In this document: positions 35,988 through 45,012 of the stretch, piece by piece
How positions within the stretch are numbered: position 1 is the stretch's first letter
How the letters are laid out: each line of letters begins with the position of its first letter
Assembly: GCF_029989365.1 (NCBI RefSeq)
Contig: NZ_JAPRAQ010000021.1
Coordinates: 81,803 to 145,802 of the forward strand
Length of the DNA stretch: 64,000 nucleotides
Reading direction: 5' to 3'
Source: Bradyrhizobium sp. Arg816
GTDB taxonomy: Bacteria; Pseudomonadota; Alphaproteobacteria; Rhizobiales; Xanthobacteraceae
Made by a program: the position numbers and the translations under genes
Notes under the pieces: generated by a model
What the model was told of the DNA's origin: nothing
The model's database searches: none
The model's input: only the letters and a program-made list of their open reading frames with translations

Positions 35988-36433
35988 GATGCGATGTTCC
36001 ATTGGCTGTATCGAGAGGCAATGCACTTGCCGGCACAAGCGCTGCCGGTGTGTGGCCGAACCGTCGGTACCGCGACGCCATCGATCGTGACCAAACGGAC
36101 CGGTCTCCTGCCGATCAGGCGGAGTGTATCGTGCCGATGGCACAGGACGGGCGTCGATGGGCCTCTCAGGCCGAGCCACTCAACCAGTTCGCCACCTATG
36201 CCGCGCGCAGGCACTGCACCTTGCAGGCGCGGCCGAAACGCCTTGACGATCTCAGGAAGTAGGAATGCGACGTGGATGATCCGAAGCAAATATAGGGGAT
36301 CGACCGTCGGCGGCGGCATCACGGCCACCCTCACGGGAGCGTGCGCGACCAGGCGCGCATCGACGCCGACGCCCTCCACGTCGTACGGAGTGGGCCGCGG
36401 CAGACCATGCTGCGTCCGCTGCAACTTCATCAC
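35984..36433 (-). CDS. hupG: HupG (HyaE-like), divergent copy
   Basis: A 149-residue protein. The core 'HVAFLLPEIVKAFRPRLQGA' and 'VPARGIGGELVEWLGLRG' matches my recollection of HupG/HyaE thioredoxin-fold proteins, which chaperone the Tat-exported small subunit HupS. The usual W-P-T segment after that is 'GPSTPVLC' here, and the C-terminal 40 residues ('TGSACAGKCIASRYSQ') look unlike the family, so the gene may be altered. Position between hupF and hupH and the ATGA overlap with hupH support the call. Two adjacent ATG codons (36433, 36430) are possible starts. Confidence 0.7.
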   Translation of the reverse strand: MMKLQRTQHGLPRPTPYDVEGVGVDARLVAHAPVRVAVMPPPTVDPLYLLRIIHVAFLLPEIVKAFRPRLQGAVPARGIGGELVEWLGLRGPSTPVLCHRHDTLRLIGRRPVRLVTIDGVAVPTVRPHTGSACAGKCIASRYSQWNIAS

Positions 36434-36618
36434 ACGCCTTCCTGATAATGTTCGGTTCTGCTAGCAGGGTATTAGCAAGGCGTATGCCAATCGCCGTCTG
36501 GCCGCGACTCGCGCTCGAACCGATGGCTCGAAGCGCCTGACATTGTCGATGCAAGGTTACGTGGGACTGGGATACGATTTGTGGCAAGCCTGGTCGGCGC
36601 AACCGGCGAGCGGAGCGG

Positions 36619-36909
36619 CTAGCGTAGGTGCTCCGGCAATTGCGGCTCATGACCGATCAAGTCCGCAAAGAAGCGATCGCAGTCCTGGCCCTTGAGGCTG
36701 GCCTCAAGCCCGTCAAGTGCTTCCGAGATCAGCCTTGCTTCATTTTCGTCCAAAAGCCGCACCGCGCTGTCGATATGAACGAGCACCTTGGCGCCGACCG
36801 AGGCGTCGGAGAGCAGCATGACCGAGACACGCCGCTGTTCATTGCCATATTCGCACAGCGCCGTGATGCCGTCGGTCTCGACAATCGTCATTGGCAAGCC
36901 AAGGCACAT
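36619..36909 (-). CDS. hupF: HupF, HypC-like chaperone
   Basis: A 96-residue HypC paralogue starting 'MCLGLPMTIVETDGITALC' with the N-terminal Cys and 'VGAKVLVHIDSAVRLLDENE', plus a C-terminal helix longer than in HypC. HupF protects HupL maturation in the presence of oxygen. It lies 17 bases after hupD. Confidence 0.94.
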   Translation of the reverse strand: MCLGLPMTIVETDGITALCEYGNEQRRVSVMLLSDASVGAKVLVHIDSAVRLLDENEARLISEALDGLEASLKGQDCDRFFADLIGHEPQLPEHLR

Positions 36910-36926
36910 GGTCAGTTCGCGGGCCG

Positions 36927-37547
36927 CTAGATCGGCTGCGCCCCCATCTCATAGTTTGCATGGTCGATATTGTTCGCCAACAGCCGTTCTGATGCAGGCA
37001 GCGGCCCGGTCCGCGGCTTTGCCGGCGAGTCCCACTGCGCCAGGAGTTTGCAAGCCAGTTCAATCGCAGGCGCAATCTGAAGGCGTACCGGGGCCGTCAG
37101 CGGACCGCCCCAATGCTCCAGGTCCAGCGGCTGACAGCCGATGAGAGCGAGCTCTCGCGGGCAGCGGCCAAGCAGGTCGGCCGCACTCAAGACCTCCTGA
37201 AAGCCGGTCTGATGCAGGCTCATCTTCTTGGCGGCGGTAAATTTTGGCACTTCCTCATCTCGCACAAGCTTCAACTTCCCGGGCAGCAATCCATAGTCGA
37301 TGGCATCGAACACGATCAGGCAATCGGCCTGCTCAAGAAAACTGACCAGGTAGAGCCCCTGTGTGCCGCCATCGAGGACGGTTACGTTGTCATCGATGGC
37401 GTAGCGGCGATGAAACTCCTCGACCACCCGCACGCCGAATCCCTCATCGGCCCACAGGATATTGCCGATGCCGAGCACCAGGATCCTTTTCTTGTTTTCC
37501 GGATTCAGCATCCGCTCCCAGTCTTCAATCGCGAAACCCGCGCTCAC
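36927..37547 (-). CDS. hupD: HupD, hydrogenase maturation endopeptidase
   Basis: A 206-residue protease of the HyaD family: 'RILVLGIGNILWADEGFGVR' with the nickel-sensing Glu/Asp, 'DCLIVFDAIDYGLLPGKL' and 'KKMSLHQTGFQEVLSAADLL' with the conserved His. It removes the C-terminal tail of HupL after nickel insertion. It follows hupC after six bases. Confidence 0.96.
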   Translation of the reverse strand: MSAGFAIEDWERMLNPENKKRILVLGIGNILWADEGFGVRVVEEFHRRYAIDDNVTVLDGGTQGLYLVSFLEQADCLIVFDAIDYGLLPGKLKLVRDEEVPKFTAAKKMSLHQTGFQEVLSAADLLGRCPRELALIGCQPLDLEHWGGPLTAPVRLQIAPAIELACKLLAQWDSPAKPRTGPLPASERLLANNIDHANYEMGAQPI

Positions 37548-37553
37548 ACGATA

Positions 37554-38249
37554 TCACAGAAGAGATGCTCCGGCGCGACGTGAGTGTTCCCGGACCACCG
37601 CGTAGATGTGGACCAGAGCAAAGGCCACGATCACCCACAGGCCGAGATGATGCCAGGTATGGACGTCCTGACTGTTCGGCCAAATTGAAAATACCCAGCC
37701 GAACAGCTTGTACTGCCAGCTGTCAGTACCGGCACCTTGCCCATAAAGTGCAAAGCCTGTGACGACCATGAACGTGATCGTCTGCGTAAACATGAAGAAC
37801 ATCGCGAGCTGAGCAAGACGGTTGTGTCCGACGCGCCTCTCGGGCTCAACTGTAAGGAACGCATACCAGCGAATCTCGTGGTACACCTCGCGCCAAAAGC
37901 ACTTGCGCCAGAGCGGCACCCAAAAGATCTGCATGGCATGCGCGTTTCCGATTAACGCCCAGTAGATCCGCAGAAGAAAGCCGATACTGAGCACATATCC
38001 CGCCGAGAAATGAGCAAAGCGGATATAGCCGAACAGGAAATTGCCGCTTGCCTCTCCCGACATCGCCGGTGTCCCGGTTCCAATGACATAGCCGGTTACA
38101 CTCAGCATCAGAATGGCCGCCGCATTAACCCAATGCCAAAGTCGCACCGGCGCGCAAGCGATCCCAGCGCCGATGCTCCGTTCAGTGGGTTCCGCATCGA
38201 CGGTGGCAAGGAGCTTTCGAGCTCTGTCCAGCATGTCGTTAGCGAACAT
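37554..38249 (-). CDS. hupC: HupC, cytochrome b subunit
   Basis: A 231-residue membrane protein with four hydrophobic segments and heme-b His residues ('VRLWHWVNAAAILMLSVTGY', 'YIRFAHFSAGYVLSIGFLLR', 'DVHTWHHLGLWVIVAFALVH'). It anchors HupSL and passes electrons from H2 to quinone. Overlaps the end of hupL by 11 bases. Confidence 0.97.
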   Translation of the reverse strand: MFANDMLDRARKLLATVDAEPTERSIGAGIACAPVRLWHWVNAAAILMLSVTGYVIGTGTPAMSGEASGNFLFGYIRFAHFSAGYVLSIGFLLRIYWALIGNAHAMQIFWVPLWRKCFWREVYHEIRWYAFLTVEPERRVGHNRLAQLAMFFMFTQTITFMVVTGFALYGQGAGTDSWQYKLFGWVFSIWPNSQDVHTWHHLGLWVIVAFALVHIYAVVREHSRRAGASLL

Positions 38250-40029
38250 TGATTGAGGCCACTTCCTGGCCGTCAGGACTCATCACGTGGGTCGAGCAAG
38301 CCAAGCACGGATCAAAGGAATGGATCGTGCGCAAGATCTCCAGGGGCCGCTGCGGATCGACCATCGGGGTACCGATCAGGGAGGCTTCAAAAGCGCCGAT
38401 ATTGCCCTTGTGATCTCGAGGAGATCCGTTCCACGTCGTCGGCATGACACATTGGTAATTGTCGATCTTGGCGTCCTTGATCCTGATCCAGTGCCCAAGC
38501 GCACCGCGCGGGGCCTCACTGAACCCGTAGCCCTTGGCCTCCTTGTGCCAGCTTTCCGGTTTCCACCTGCTGACATCGGCAGTTGCCGTATTGCCTGCCT
38601 TGATGTGGATTACCAGCTTATCCTGAAAATAACGCATCTGATGCGCCGCCCACTGGCATTCGAGCGCCCGCGCTGCAGTACGGCCAAGCGTCGAGAACAG
38701 CGCAGTCAGGGGAAGATTGAGCCCCTTGAGCAATCTCTCGGCCGGCTCTTTGAACTCGGCTTTGTCTTGTGCATAACCGATGATGTATCGCGCCAACGGC
38801 CCGACCTCCACGGCGTGGCCGCGCCAGCGCGGCGCTTTGATCCAGGAATACTTGCCGCCTTCGTCGAGTTCCTTGATATCTGTCTTGTTGCCTTTGAGTT
38901 TTGGCCCAAGTTCAAAACGTGGCTCGGTGATACCGTCCCAGGGATGCAGTCCACAGCTATCGCTGGGGTATTTATACCATGAATGCGCGACGAATTCCTG
39001 GATCTGCTCGGGATCACCATGGTCGATCGGCAGTATCTCGTTGAGATTGCCACCAAGAATGACCCCACGCGGCAGCTTCAAACTTTTGGCGGAACAGTCA
39101 TTTGCGTTTTCGGGGATGTCGCCATAGGACATCACGCTCTTGCTCGAAAGTCCGCCGCCATGAAGCCAGTCCTTATAGAACGAGCAGATCGCGGCAATGT
39201 CGGGCAGGTAGACCTGCTCGACAAACTCGATCGAACGGTCGATGATCGAGGACACGATGTTCAGTCGCTCCATATTGATCGCACCCACCGCACCAGTTCC
39301 GTCGATGTTGATCGCACAGGGCACGCCGCCGACCAGCCAGTTCGGATGCGGGTTCTTACCACCATAGATAGCTTGGATCTTGACGATCTCCTTCTGGAAG
39401 TCCAGCGCTTCCAGATAATGCGCTACAGCCATCAGGTTCGCTTCCGGTGGCAGCTTGTAGGCCGGATGCCCCCAATAGCCATTCTTGAACGGACCGAGTT
39501 GCCCTGATCCGAAGAATTTGGTGAGCCGGATCTGCAAATCCTTAAAATAGCCAGGGGACGACAGCGGCCAGGGCGAGATAGACTGCGCGAGCGCAGAGGT
39601 CGACTTGGGATCGGCCTTGAGCGCGGAGACCACGTCGACCCAATCCAGCGCGTGCAGGTGATAGAAATGTACGAGGTGATCATGCACGAGCAGGCACAAC
39701 TGCATGATGTTGCGGATCGAATTGGCATTCTCCGGAATCGCAATTCCTAGTGCATTTTCAACCGCGCGCACGGAGGTGAGCGCATGGGTGCCGGTGCAGA
39801 CCCCGCAAATCCGCTCGGTGAACGCCCAGGCGTCGCGCGGATCGCGTCCGCGCAGGATGACTTCGATGCCACGCCACATCGTCCCGCTTGAGACCGCATT
39901 GCGGATCACATTGTCGGAATCGAGATTGGCTTCGACACGCAGGTGGCCTTCGACCCTCGTCAGCGGATCGATGACGATTCGCCTGCCTGAACGATCGAGA
40001 TTGAACCCGTTCGGTGTCTGGACGGCCAC
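38239..40029 (-). CDS. hupL: HupL, uptake [NiFe] hydrogenase large subunit
   Basis: A 596-residue large subunit with nickel ligands in 'ERICGVCTGTHALTSVRAV' and 'SFDPCLACSTHVMSPDG'. The 15 residues after the His of 'ACSTH' are the peptide removed by HupD. It oxidises H2 made by nitrogenase. Starts 12 bases after hupS. Confidence 0.99.
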   Translation of the reverse strand: MAVQTPNGFNLDRSGRRIVIDPLTRVEGHLRVEANLDSDNVIRNAVSSGTMWRGIEVILRGRDPRDAWAFTERICGVCTGTHALTSVRAVENALGIAIPENANSIRNIMQLCLLVHDHLVHFYHLHALDWVDVVSALKADPKSTSALAQSISPWPLSSPGYFKDLQIRLTKFFGSGQLGPFKNGYWGHPAYKLPPEANLMAVAHYLEALDFQKEIVKIQAIYGGKNPHPNWLVGGVPCAINIDGTGAVGAINMERLNIVSSIIDRSIEFVEQVYLPDIAAICSFYKDWLHGGGLSSKSVMSYGDIPENANDCSAKSLKLPRGVILGGNLNEILPIDHGDPEQIQEFVAHSWYKYPSDSCGLHPWDGITEPRFELGPKLKGNKTDIKELDEGGKYSWIKAPRWRGHAVEVGPLARYIIGYAQDKAEFKEPAERLLKGLNLPLTALFSTLGRTAARALECQWAAHQMRYFQDKLVIHIKAGNTATADVSRWKPESWHKEAKGYGFSEAPRGALGHWIRIKDAKIDNYQCVMPTTWNGSPRDHKGNIGAFEASLIGTPMVDPQRPLEILRTIHSFDPCLACSTHVMSPDGQEVASINVR

Positions 40030-40041
40030 CGTCGCCCCTCC

Positions 40042-41142
40042 TCAACTCGGTTTGCTTTTTTGGGCTGCGCGATCCGGCTTGTGGGTCAACCGCTTCACGG
40101 CGGTGACCGCGGCATGGGCAGCGACGGTTAGCCCAACTACGCCGGCAGCGGCCATGCCGATCTGGTCGGCGTTCTCCTCGATGCCAAACTGCCTGATGGT
40201 TGTGAGTCGGTCGTAAAATGACCCCTTATCCCAGAAGCCGTCTTCGGAGCAGCCGAAGCAGCCGTGGCCGGATTGAATCGGAAATGAAACGCCGCCGTTC
40301 CACCGCAGGGCCGAACAGGCATTGTAGGTGGTTGGCCCCTTGCAGCCCATCTTGTACAGGCAATAGCCCTTGCGTGCGTACTTATCGTCCCACTGTTCGA
40401 CGAATTGGCCAGCGTCGAAATGGGAACGCCGATAGCACTTGTCGTGAATGCGCTCGGAATAGAACATACTTGGACGCCCTTGGCGATCGAGCTCCGGAAG
40501 CTTTCCGAACGTGGTGATGAAAGTCACAAGGCCACTCATGACCTCCGCGATAGGCGGGCACCCGGGCACCTTGATGATCGGCTTGTTGGTGATCACCTTA
40601 TCGATCGGCACCGCGCCAGTCGGATTGGGCTTGGCCGCTTGCACGCATCCCCATGACGCACACGTGCCCCAAGCGATGATCGCCATGGCCTCTTCCGCCA
40701 TGGACCTTAGCTTTTCGATGAACGGCTTGCCGCCGTCAATGCAGAACATGCCACCCTCGTTCAGCGGCGGATTGCCTTCGACGGCGAGCACATACATGCC
40801 TTTGTGCTTGGCGCGAGTTTCCTCCAGGATGGCTTCGGCCTGGTGTCCTGCCGCCGCCATGATCGTATCGTCATAGTCGAGCGAAATCATCGACAGCAGC
40901 ACGTCCTTGATCAAGGGATGCGCCGAGCGGATAAAGCTTTCCGAGCAGCAGGTACACTCGAGCCCGTGCAGCCAGATGACGGGCACACGCGGTTTGGTCT
41001 CCAGGGCGTTGGCAATACTGCTTGCGGCGAGCGGACCCAGTCCCAAGCTCGCGGCAGTCAAACTGCAGAATTTGTGGAAACTACGACGAGTCATACCCTG
41101 ACGTCTGATCACGCTGTAGAACGTTTCCGTTGCACCACCCAT
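40042..41142 (-). CDS. hupS: HupS, uptake [NiFe] hydrogenase small subunit
   Basis: A 366-residue small subunit: Tat signal 'MTRRSFHKFCSLTAASLGLG', proximal cluster Cys in 'LHGLECTCCSESFIRSAHPL', and later cluster motifs ('GYCLYKMGCKGPTTYNAC', 'GHGCFGCSEDGFWDKGSFYD'), with a C-terminal hydrophobic anchor ('AAAGVVGLTVAAHAAVTAV'). The ATG at 41142 is chosen because it has GGAAGG just upstream and gives the N-terminus known from B. japonicum; the frame is open to 41283. Confidence 0.98.
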   Translation of the reverse strand: MGGATETFYSVIRRQGMTRRSFHKFCSLTAASLGLGPLAASSIANALETKPRVPVIWLHGLECTCCSESFIRSAHPLIKDVLLSMISLDYDDTIMAAAGHQAEAILEETRAKHKGMYVLAVEGNPPLNEGGMFCIDGGKPFIEKLRSMAEEAMAIIAWGTCASWGCVQAAKPNPTGAVPIDKVITNKPIIKVPGCPPIAEVMSGLVTFITTFGKLPELDRQGRPSMFYSERIHDKCYRRSHFDAGQFVEQWDDKYARKGYCLYKMGCKGPTTYNACSALRWNGGVSFPIQSGHGCFGCSEDGFWDKGSFYDRLTTIRQFGIEENADQIGMAAAGVVGLTVAAHAAVTAVKRLTHKPDRAAQKSKPS

Positions 41143-41191
41143 GACGCCTTCCATGCAAGTTGTCGTCGGCCGTGACGAATTACTGACGTTC

Positions 41192-41207
41192 AGCAAGAAA
41201 CAAGCCA
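41192..41207 (-). promoter_or_regulatory. sigma-54 promoter of hup operon
   Basis: Minus strand TGGCTTGTTTCTTGCT: GG and GC ten bases apart with TTGCT at -12; one mismatch in -24. It is 50 bases before the hupS ATG. A half-matching activator site, TGT-N10-ACG, is at 41314-41329; no exact NifA site was found. Confidence 0.75.
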
Positions 41208-41836
41208 CCGAAGCGAGACACTTAACAGATACCAAGCCAGCGCTTCGGGAGTTGCGGACTGGCGAAACCAGCCAGCGAGCCACAACTGCGCCATTGATCT
41301 GTCATGCTAATGGTGTCCGGCTTTAGACGTCCCTGCAAGCACTTCGACAGAGCAGCACGATGGTTCACCACTGCATGCGGCTACGTCATGCTCGCTCTTG
41401 CACGACCGCGACACTCACGTGTCGTGCCGGGGTTGTTGAATAGAATTGGTCAGTTGACGGGCACCGGACTGCCCTCCAGTCTTAATCAGACTTGCCGATT
41501 GCTGACCAATGGGGCGTTAACGCCGCTCGTAGTCGTAACTACGCAAGCAGCCCGCACGAAAGCGGCTGTCGAGCGACGAAGAGAAGCCGCAAATGTGAGC
41601 CGCCATGCGCACATCGCCCTCGCTCTTTAGATCTGATCGATCCAATATGTCTTTGATTTAAAGCGGCTCGCTGCACGGCATCGCTCCAGGATCGTAAGCG
41701 AGAGCCTGGACGTTCAGAGCCATCACAGGAGCGTTCATCGCGCGAGCCGATCGCAGCAATGCGCGATCGATGCGTAGTAGCAGCACTGTCTGCCGACCAC
41801 CCAAAAGGGTTGGCCGAGCTTTCGGCGGAAAGCGGA
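41208..41836. other. intergenic region upstream of hup operon
   Basis: About 630 bases between the hup promoter and the end of the serine hydrolase gene. No gene recognised. hupT/hupU/V or hoxA regulators are not here. Confidence 0.5.
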
Positions 41837-43099
41837 TTATCGGATTATTGCAGCATAGACGATATATTGGACTTGTTCGCGGTAATACTTCCGGATTTCT
41901 CCTGGCGCTGCCGTTCCGACCACCACGACGAGACGCTCCTTTGGGTCGCAGAAAAATTGTGTCCCGTAGGCGCCAGTCCAGGTGAACTCACCTGGATTGC
42001 CCGGAACCGCCGAGAGACCTTCGTTTATGCGTACAGCTACTCCGAGCCCGAAGCCGAAGCCGGCACGGTGCGCCTCCACATTGGCGACCTTATTTTTGAT
42101 CTCTGCCCCGAGGTGGTCGGAAATCATGTGACCCACCGTCTTCGGACCGAGAATGCGCTGCCCATCGAGCTCCCCGCCGTTGAGCAGCATTTGTCCGAAG
42201 CGCACGTAGTCACCGACTGTCGCAAATGCGCAGGCTCCCCCGCAGTCAAACTTCGTCGGACTTTCGAGGAGCTCGATGTCTTGTGGCTTTCCCGTCAGCG
42301 GGTCGCCTGGAAATGGATGTGCGAGGCGCTCTCGTTGCGATTCCGACAAACGGAAAGTGGCATCCTGCATTTCGATGGGCTTCCACAGATTGCCGGCAAG
42401 ATAGTCGCCCAATCGCTGTTCGCTGACCTGTTCTACGACAGCTCCCAGCACGTCGGTCGAGAAGCCGTATTCGAATTCCGTCCCCGGTTGGTGCGCTAGC
42501 GGCAGCTTAGTGATGGCTTCGATGAACGCCTGCTTATCGCCCCTCAGTGGCGGAGCGGCGAAATCGGGATAGAGACGCGCCACTTGGTCTGAGCTGTCGG
42601 GGGGCGCGCCATAGGTGAGCCCGGATGTGTGGCGATATAGGTCGTGGATGTAGATCGGAGAACTCTGCGTTTGAAATTCTAATGAGCCGTCATGCTGTGG
42701 CACTCCCACCTTCATGTTTGCGAATTCCGGGTAGTAATCCGTGAGCCTGGCCTGTAGAGGCAGCCGACCTTGCTCCATGAGGATAAGCCCCGCAACGGCC
42801 ACCATCGGCTTGGTCATAGACGCAAGCGCGAACATCGCGTCGAGCCGCATCGACTTTCCTTTTGCAGGATCGAGTTGCCCGTACGCCTTGTAGTGAATCA
42901 GCTTGCCGTCTCTGGCGATTGCAACCACCGCACCCGGCACGCGTTTGCTAGCGATTTCGCGAGCGAAGAACTCGTCTAGTTTGGCGAGGCGCTGCTGAGA
43001 AACGCCGACGTCATCGGCTGTCGCTTCGGGCAGAGGCGCGGAGTGCACTGAATTGAAGCCAATTCCAGCAGCCGCCACGGCCATAACAAGCTTGTTCAT
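41837..43099 (-). CDS. beta-lactamase-like serine hydrolase, exported
   Basis: A 420-residue protein with a signal peptide ('MNKLVMAVAAAGIGFNSVHS' then an A-x-A-like site) and the class C beta-lactamase/penicillin-binding fold: catalytic S-x-x-K in 'ALASMTKPMVAVAGLILMEQ', a Tyr motif near 'EFEYGFSTDVLGAVVEQVS', and 'RHTSGLTYG'. Members include esterases, D-aminopeptidases and transpeptidase-like enzymes, so the substrate is open. The ATG at 43099 is chosen to start with the signal peptide; the frame is open to 43135. It lies next to the molybdate permease gene in the same orientation but is not functionally linked. Confidence 0.85.
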   Translation of the reverse strand: MNKLVMAVAAAGIGFNSVHSAPLPEATADDVGVSQQRLAKLDEFFAREIASKRVPGAVVAIARDGKLIHYKAYGQLDPAKGKSMRLDAMFALASMTKPMVAVAGLILMEQGRLPLQARLTDYYPEFANMKVGVPQHDGSLEFQTQSSPIYIHDLYRHTSGLTYGAPPDSSDQVARLYPDFAAPPLRGDKQAFIEAITKLPLAHQPGTEFEYGFSTDVLGAVVEQVSEQRLGDYLAGNLWKPIEMQDATFRLSESQRERLAHPFPGDPLTGKPQDIELLESPTKFDCGGACAFATVGDYVRFGQMLLNGGELDGQRILGPKTVGHMISDHLGAEIKNKVANVEAHRAGFGFGLGVAVRINEGLSAVPGNPGEFTWTGAYGTQFFCDPKERLVVVVGTAAPGEIRKYYREQVQYIVYAAIIR

Positions 43100-43177
43100 T
43101 GTAGCCTCGCAAGGATTGATGGATCCGGCTTGCAATACTGCTGCTCGCTCGTGATCGGATATGTCCGGCCGGCAAGC

Positions 43178-43867
43178 CTAAGACGGTTCGGTGCCTCTCC
43201 TGGCACAGTGTCTGTCGATGAGGGCCAAGGTGAAGATTACCGCAAAGGCGAACATGACCATACCGCCGGCAACCACACTCGCCTCGTGCCAGCGCGATGC
43301 TTGAACGTAGTCTACGACGTAGGCTGACAACACCTTGGTGCGCCCAGGAATGTTGCCGCCGATCATCATCACGACGCCAAATGTGCCGATCGTATGAGAA
43401 AAGCCAACCACGGCGGCTTTAACAAACTCCAATCGCGCCAGCGGCCGTCTGATGGTAATGAAGGCGTACAGCGACGAAACGTGCCCCGTAGTTTCCAACG
43501 GGCGATTGCCTATCGCGACAAAGGCGTTACGGATCGGCTGCACCACCAACGGCAGCGCCGAGAGGACCGATCCGATCACGATTCCTGCGAAGGTAAAAGC
43601 GAGCGTGCGCTCGCCCCACAAAGAGGCGAGAACGCCACCCGGTCCGTTGGGCCCGAGCAACACGAGTACGCAAAAACCGAGAGCCGTCGGCGGTAGCACT
43701 AGCGGCAGGGCGATCAGCGTCGCCACCGCCTCGCTCAAAAGAGTCTTTGAGCGCGCTAGCCACCAAGCGAGGGGAACACCAATCGCGAGGAGGATCACGG
43801 TCGTTACACTGGCGAGCTCAATCGTGAGCGCAACGGATTGCGCAATCTCTGCCGAAAAGACATCCAT
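43178..43867 (-). CDS. modB: ModB, molybdate ABC transporter permease (orphan)
   Basis: A 229-residue permease with five to six hydrophobic segments and the ModB pattern: 'LIALPLVLPPTALGFCVLVL', 'LGPNGPGG', and the ATPase-contact loop region ending 'GFSHTIGTFGVVMMIGGNIP'. In canonical ModB this loop contains E-A-A and G-E-F-G; here it is 'LETTGHV' and 'GTFG', so the contact residues differ. The start at 43867 ('MDVFSAEIAQSVALTIELAS') gives normal length. Molybdate is needed for FeMo-cofactor. No modA or modC is adjacent: a short hydrophobic leader fragment lies upstream and a serine hydrolase lies downstream, so it is either a leftover or works with ModA/ModC encoded elsewhere. Confidence 0.88.
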   Translation of the reverse strand: MDVFSAEIAQSVALTIELASVTTVILLAIGVPLAWWLARSKTLLSEAVATLIALPLVLPPTALGFCVLVLLGPNGPGGVLASLWGERTLAFTFAGIVIGSVLSALPLVVQPIRNAFVAIGNRPLETTGHVSSLYAFITIRRPLARLEFVKAAVVGFSHTIGTFGVVMMIGGNIPGRTKVLSAYVVDYVQASRWHEASVVAGGMVMFAFAVIFTLALIDRHCARRGTEPS

Positions 43868-44831
43868 GTGCGTCAGCCCAAAAATGAAAGCAGGTCGTCT
43901 TACGGGCCCAGTGATCGCCTGCACGTATATGTTGCGCGGATCGCCCTTTAGTCGCGCCGCACTTCCTGGCGGCCGCCACATTCACACGCATCGTTTCTAC
44001 GAGCAAAAGCAGCATCGCAAGTCTCATCGGCAACTCCTGTGACAGGGCCGCTTCCATCCATATGACGGCGGCACCCTCCTCGTTCGTAATCAGCAATTCC
44101 TGTGCCGCGTGCGGGCACTATGCGCAACGTGGGAGAAATTCGCAGAGACGTTTGGCGTGGACCTAACGCTATGTCAGATTTCTGGCATCTTTGTTGCCGA
44201 GCAGCCAGCGACAGCCGCGCAACGAAACGGCAGAATTTGACGTCGCCAGAGATGCCTATTTGGCTTATTGGTGGCTCAAACGCCGCACTCGCCGCGCCGG
44301 TAATGGAGCGGATCGTAGGAAGCCTGCCCTAGGGCAGCAACGCGAACGATCTAGCTGAGTAGTCATCGTAACGCTGCTTCTGCGACGCGGCAAAAGGCGC
44401 GATGGGCCGAGAGCGAAGGCCGCCTGTCGACCAACCTGCCTAATGCGCATCGTTAGCACAGGCATGGAGACAAATGCCCCGTGCACGAACGAGCTTTGCC
44501 GCTAGCGACAACGCAGTGCATCGATTCAAGATTATGGCCGCGCAATCGAGCTCCTAAAGCAGACTTCCATCGCGTGGATGAGTACAATCCAAACTATCAA
44601 TTTTACAAATGTCATCTACTCTTGCATCCATCTCAGCAGTCGGCGCATATCGATCACGCTCGGGCTTCCATCCCGAGACGGGACTCCGCTCATGCGCCCA
44701 GCCGATCAAGTTACGCGTCTCGCTGCAACTTTTTGTTCGACCTTGCGAACGCGGACCGAGCACTCAAACCGATGCCGCCCGGAGACAGACGGTTTGTCCG
44801 AGACTGCCCAATCGGGCGCACTTTGGGCATC
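43868..44831. other. non-coding region with a possible modA leader remnant
   Basis: On the minus strand near 44027 a frame reads 'MRLAMLLLLVETMRVNVAAA', like a signal peptide, and then runs into unrelated sequence. This could be what remains of modA after a deletion. The rest of the stretch has only short unconvincing frames. Confidence 0.35.
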
Positions 44832-44847
44832 TGGTGCATATCTTGCT
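44832..44847 (+). promoter_or_regulatory. sigma-54-like promoter of dctA
   Basis: TGGTGCATATCTTGCT: GG and GC ten bases apart and a good -12 (TTGCT), with mismatches after the -24 GG. It is 165 bases upstream of dctA, which is sigma-54/DctD-dependent in other rhizobia. Confidence 0.45.
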
Positions 44848-45012
44848 TAACGAGAAGGGATAGCGCAACTAAACGCCTGCCTTTGGAACGACGCGCCCGT
44901 TCTCGGAACCGTCCTTCAATTGGACACGGCTAAAATGATGAGTCTCGTATGACGCCGTCGTCTCTCAACGACGCGGCGGCTCACATTCGAGTATATTCGG
45001 GAAGGAAGCGTC

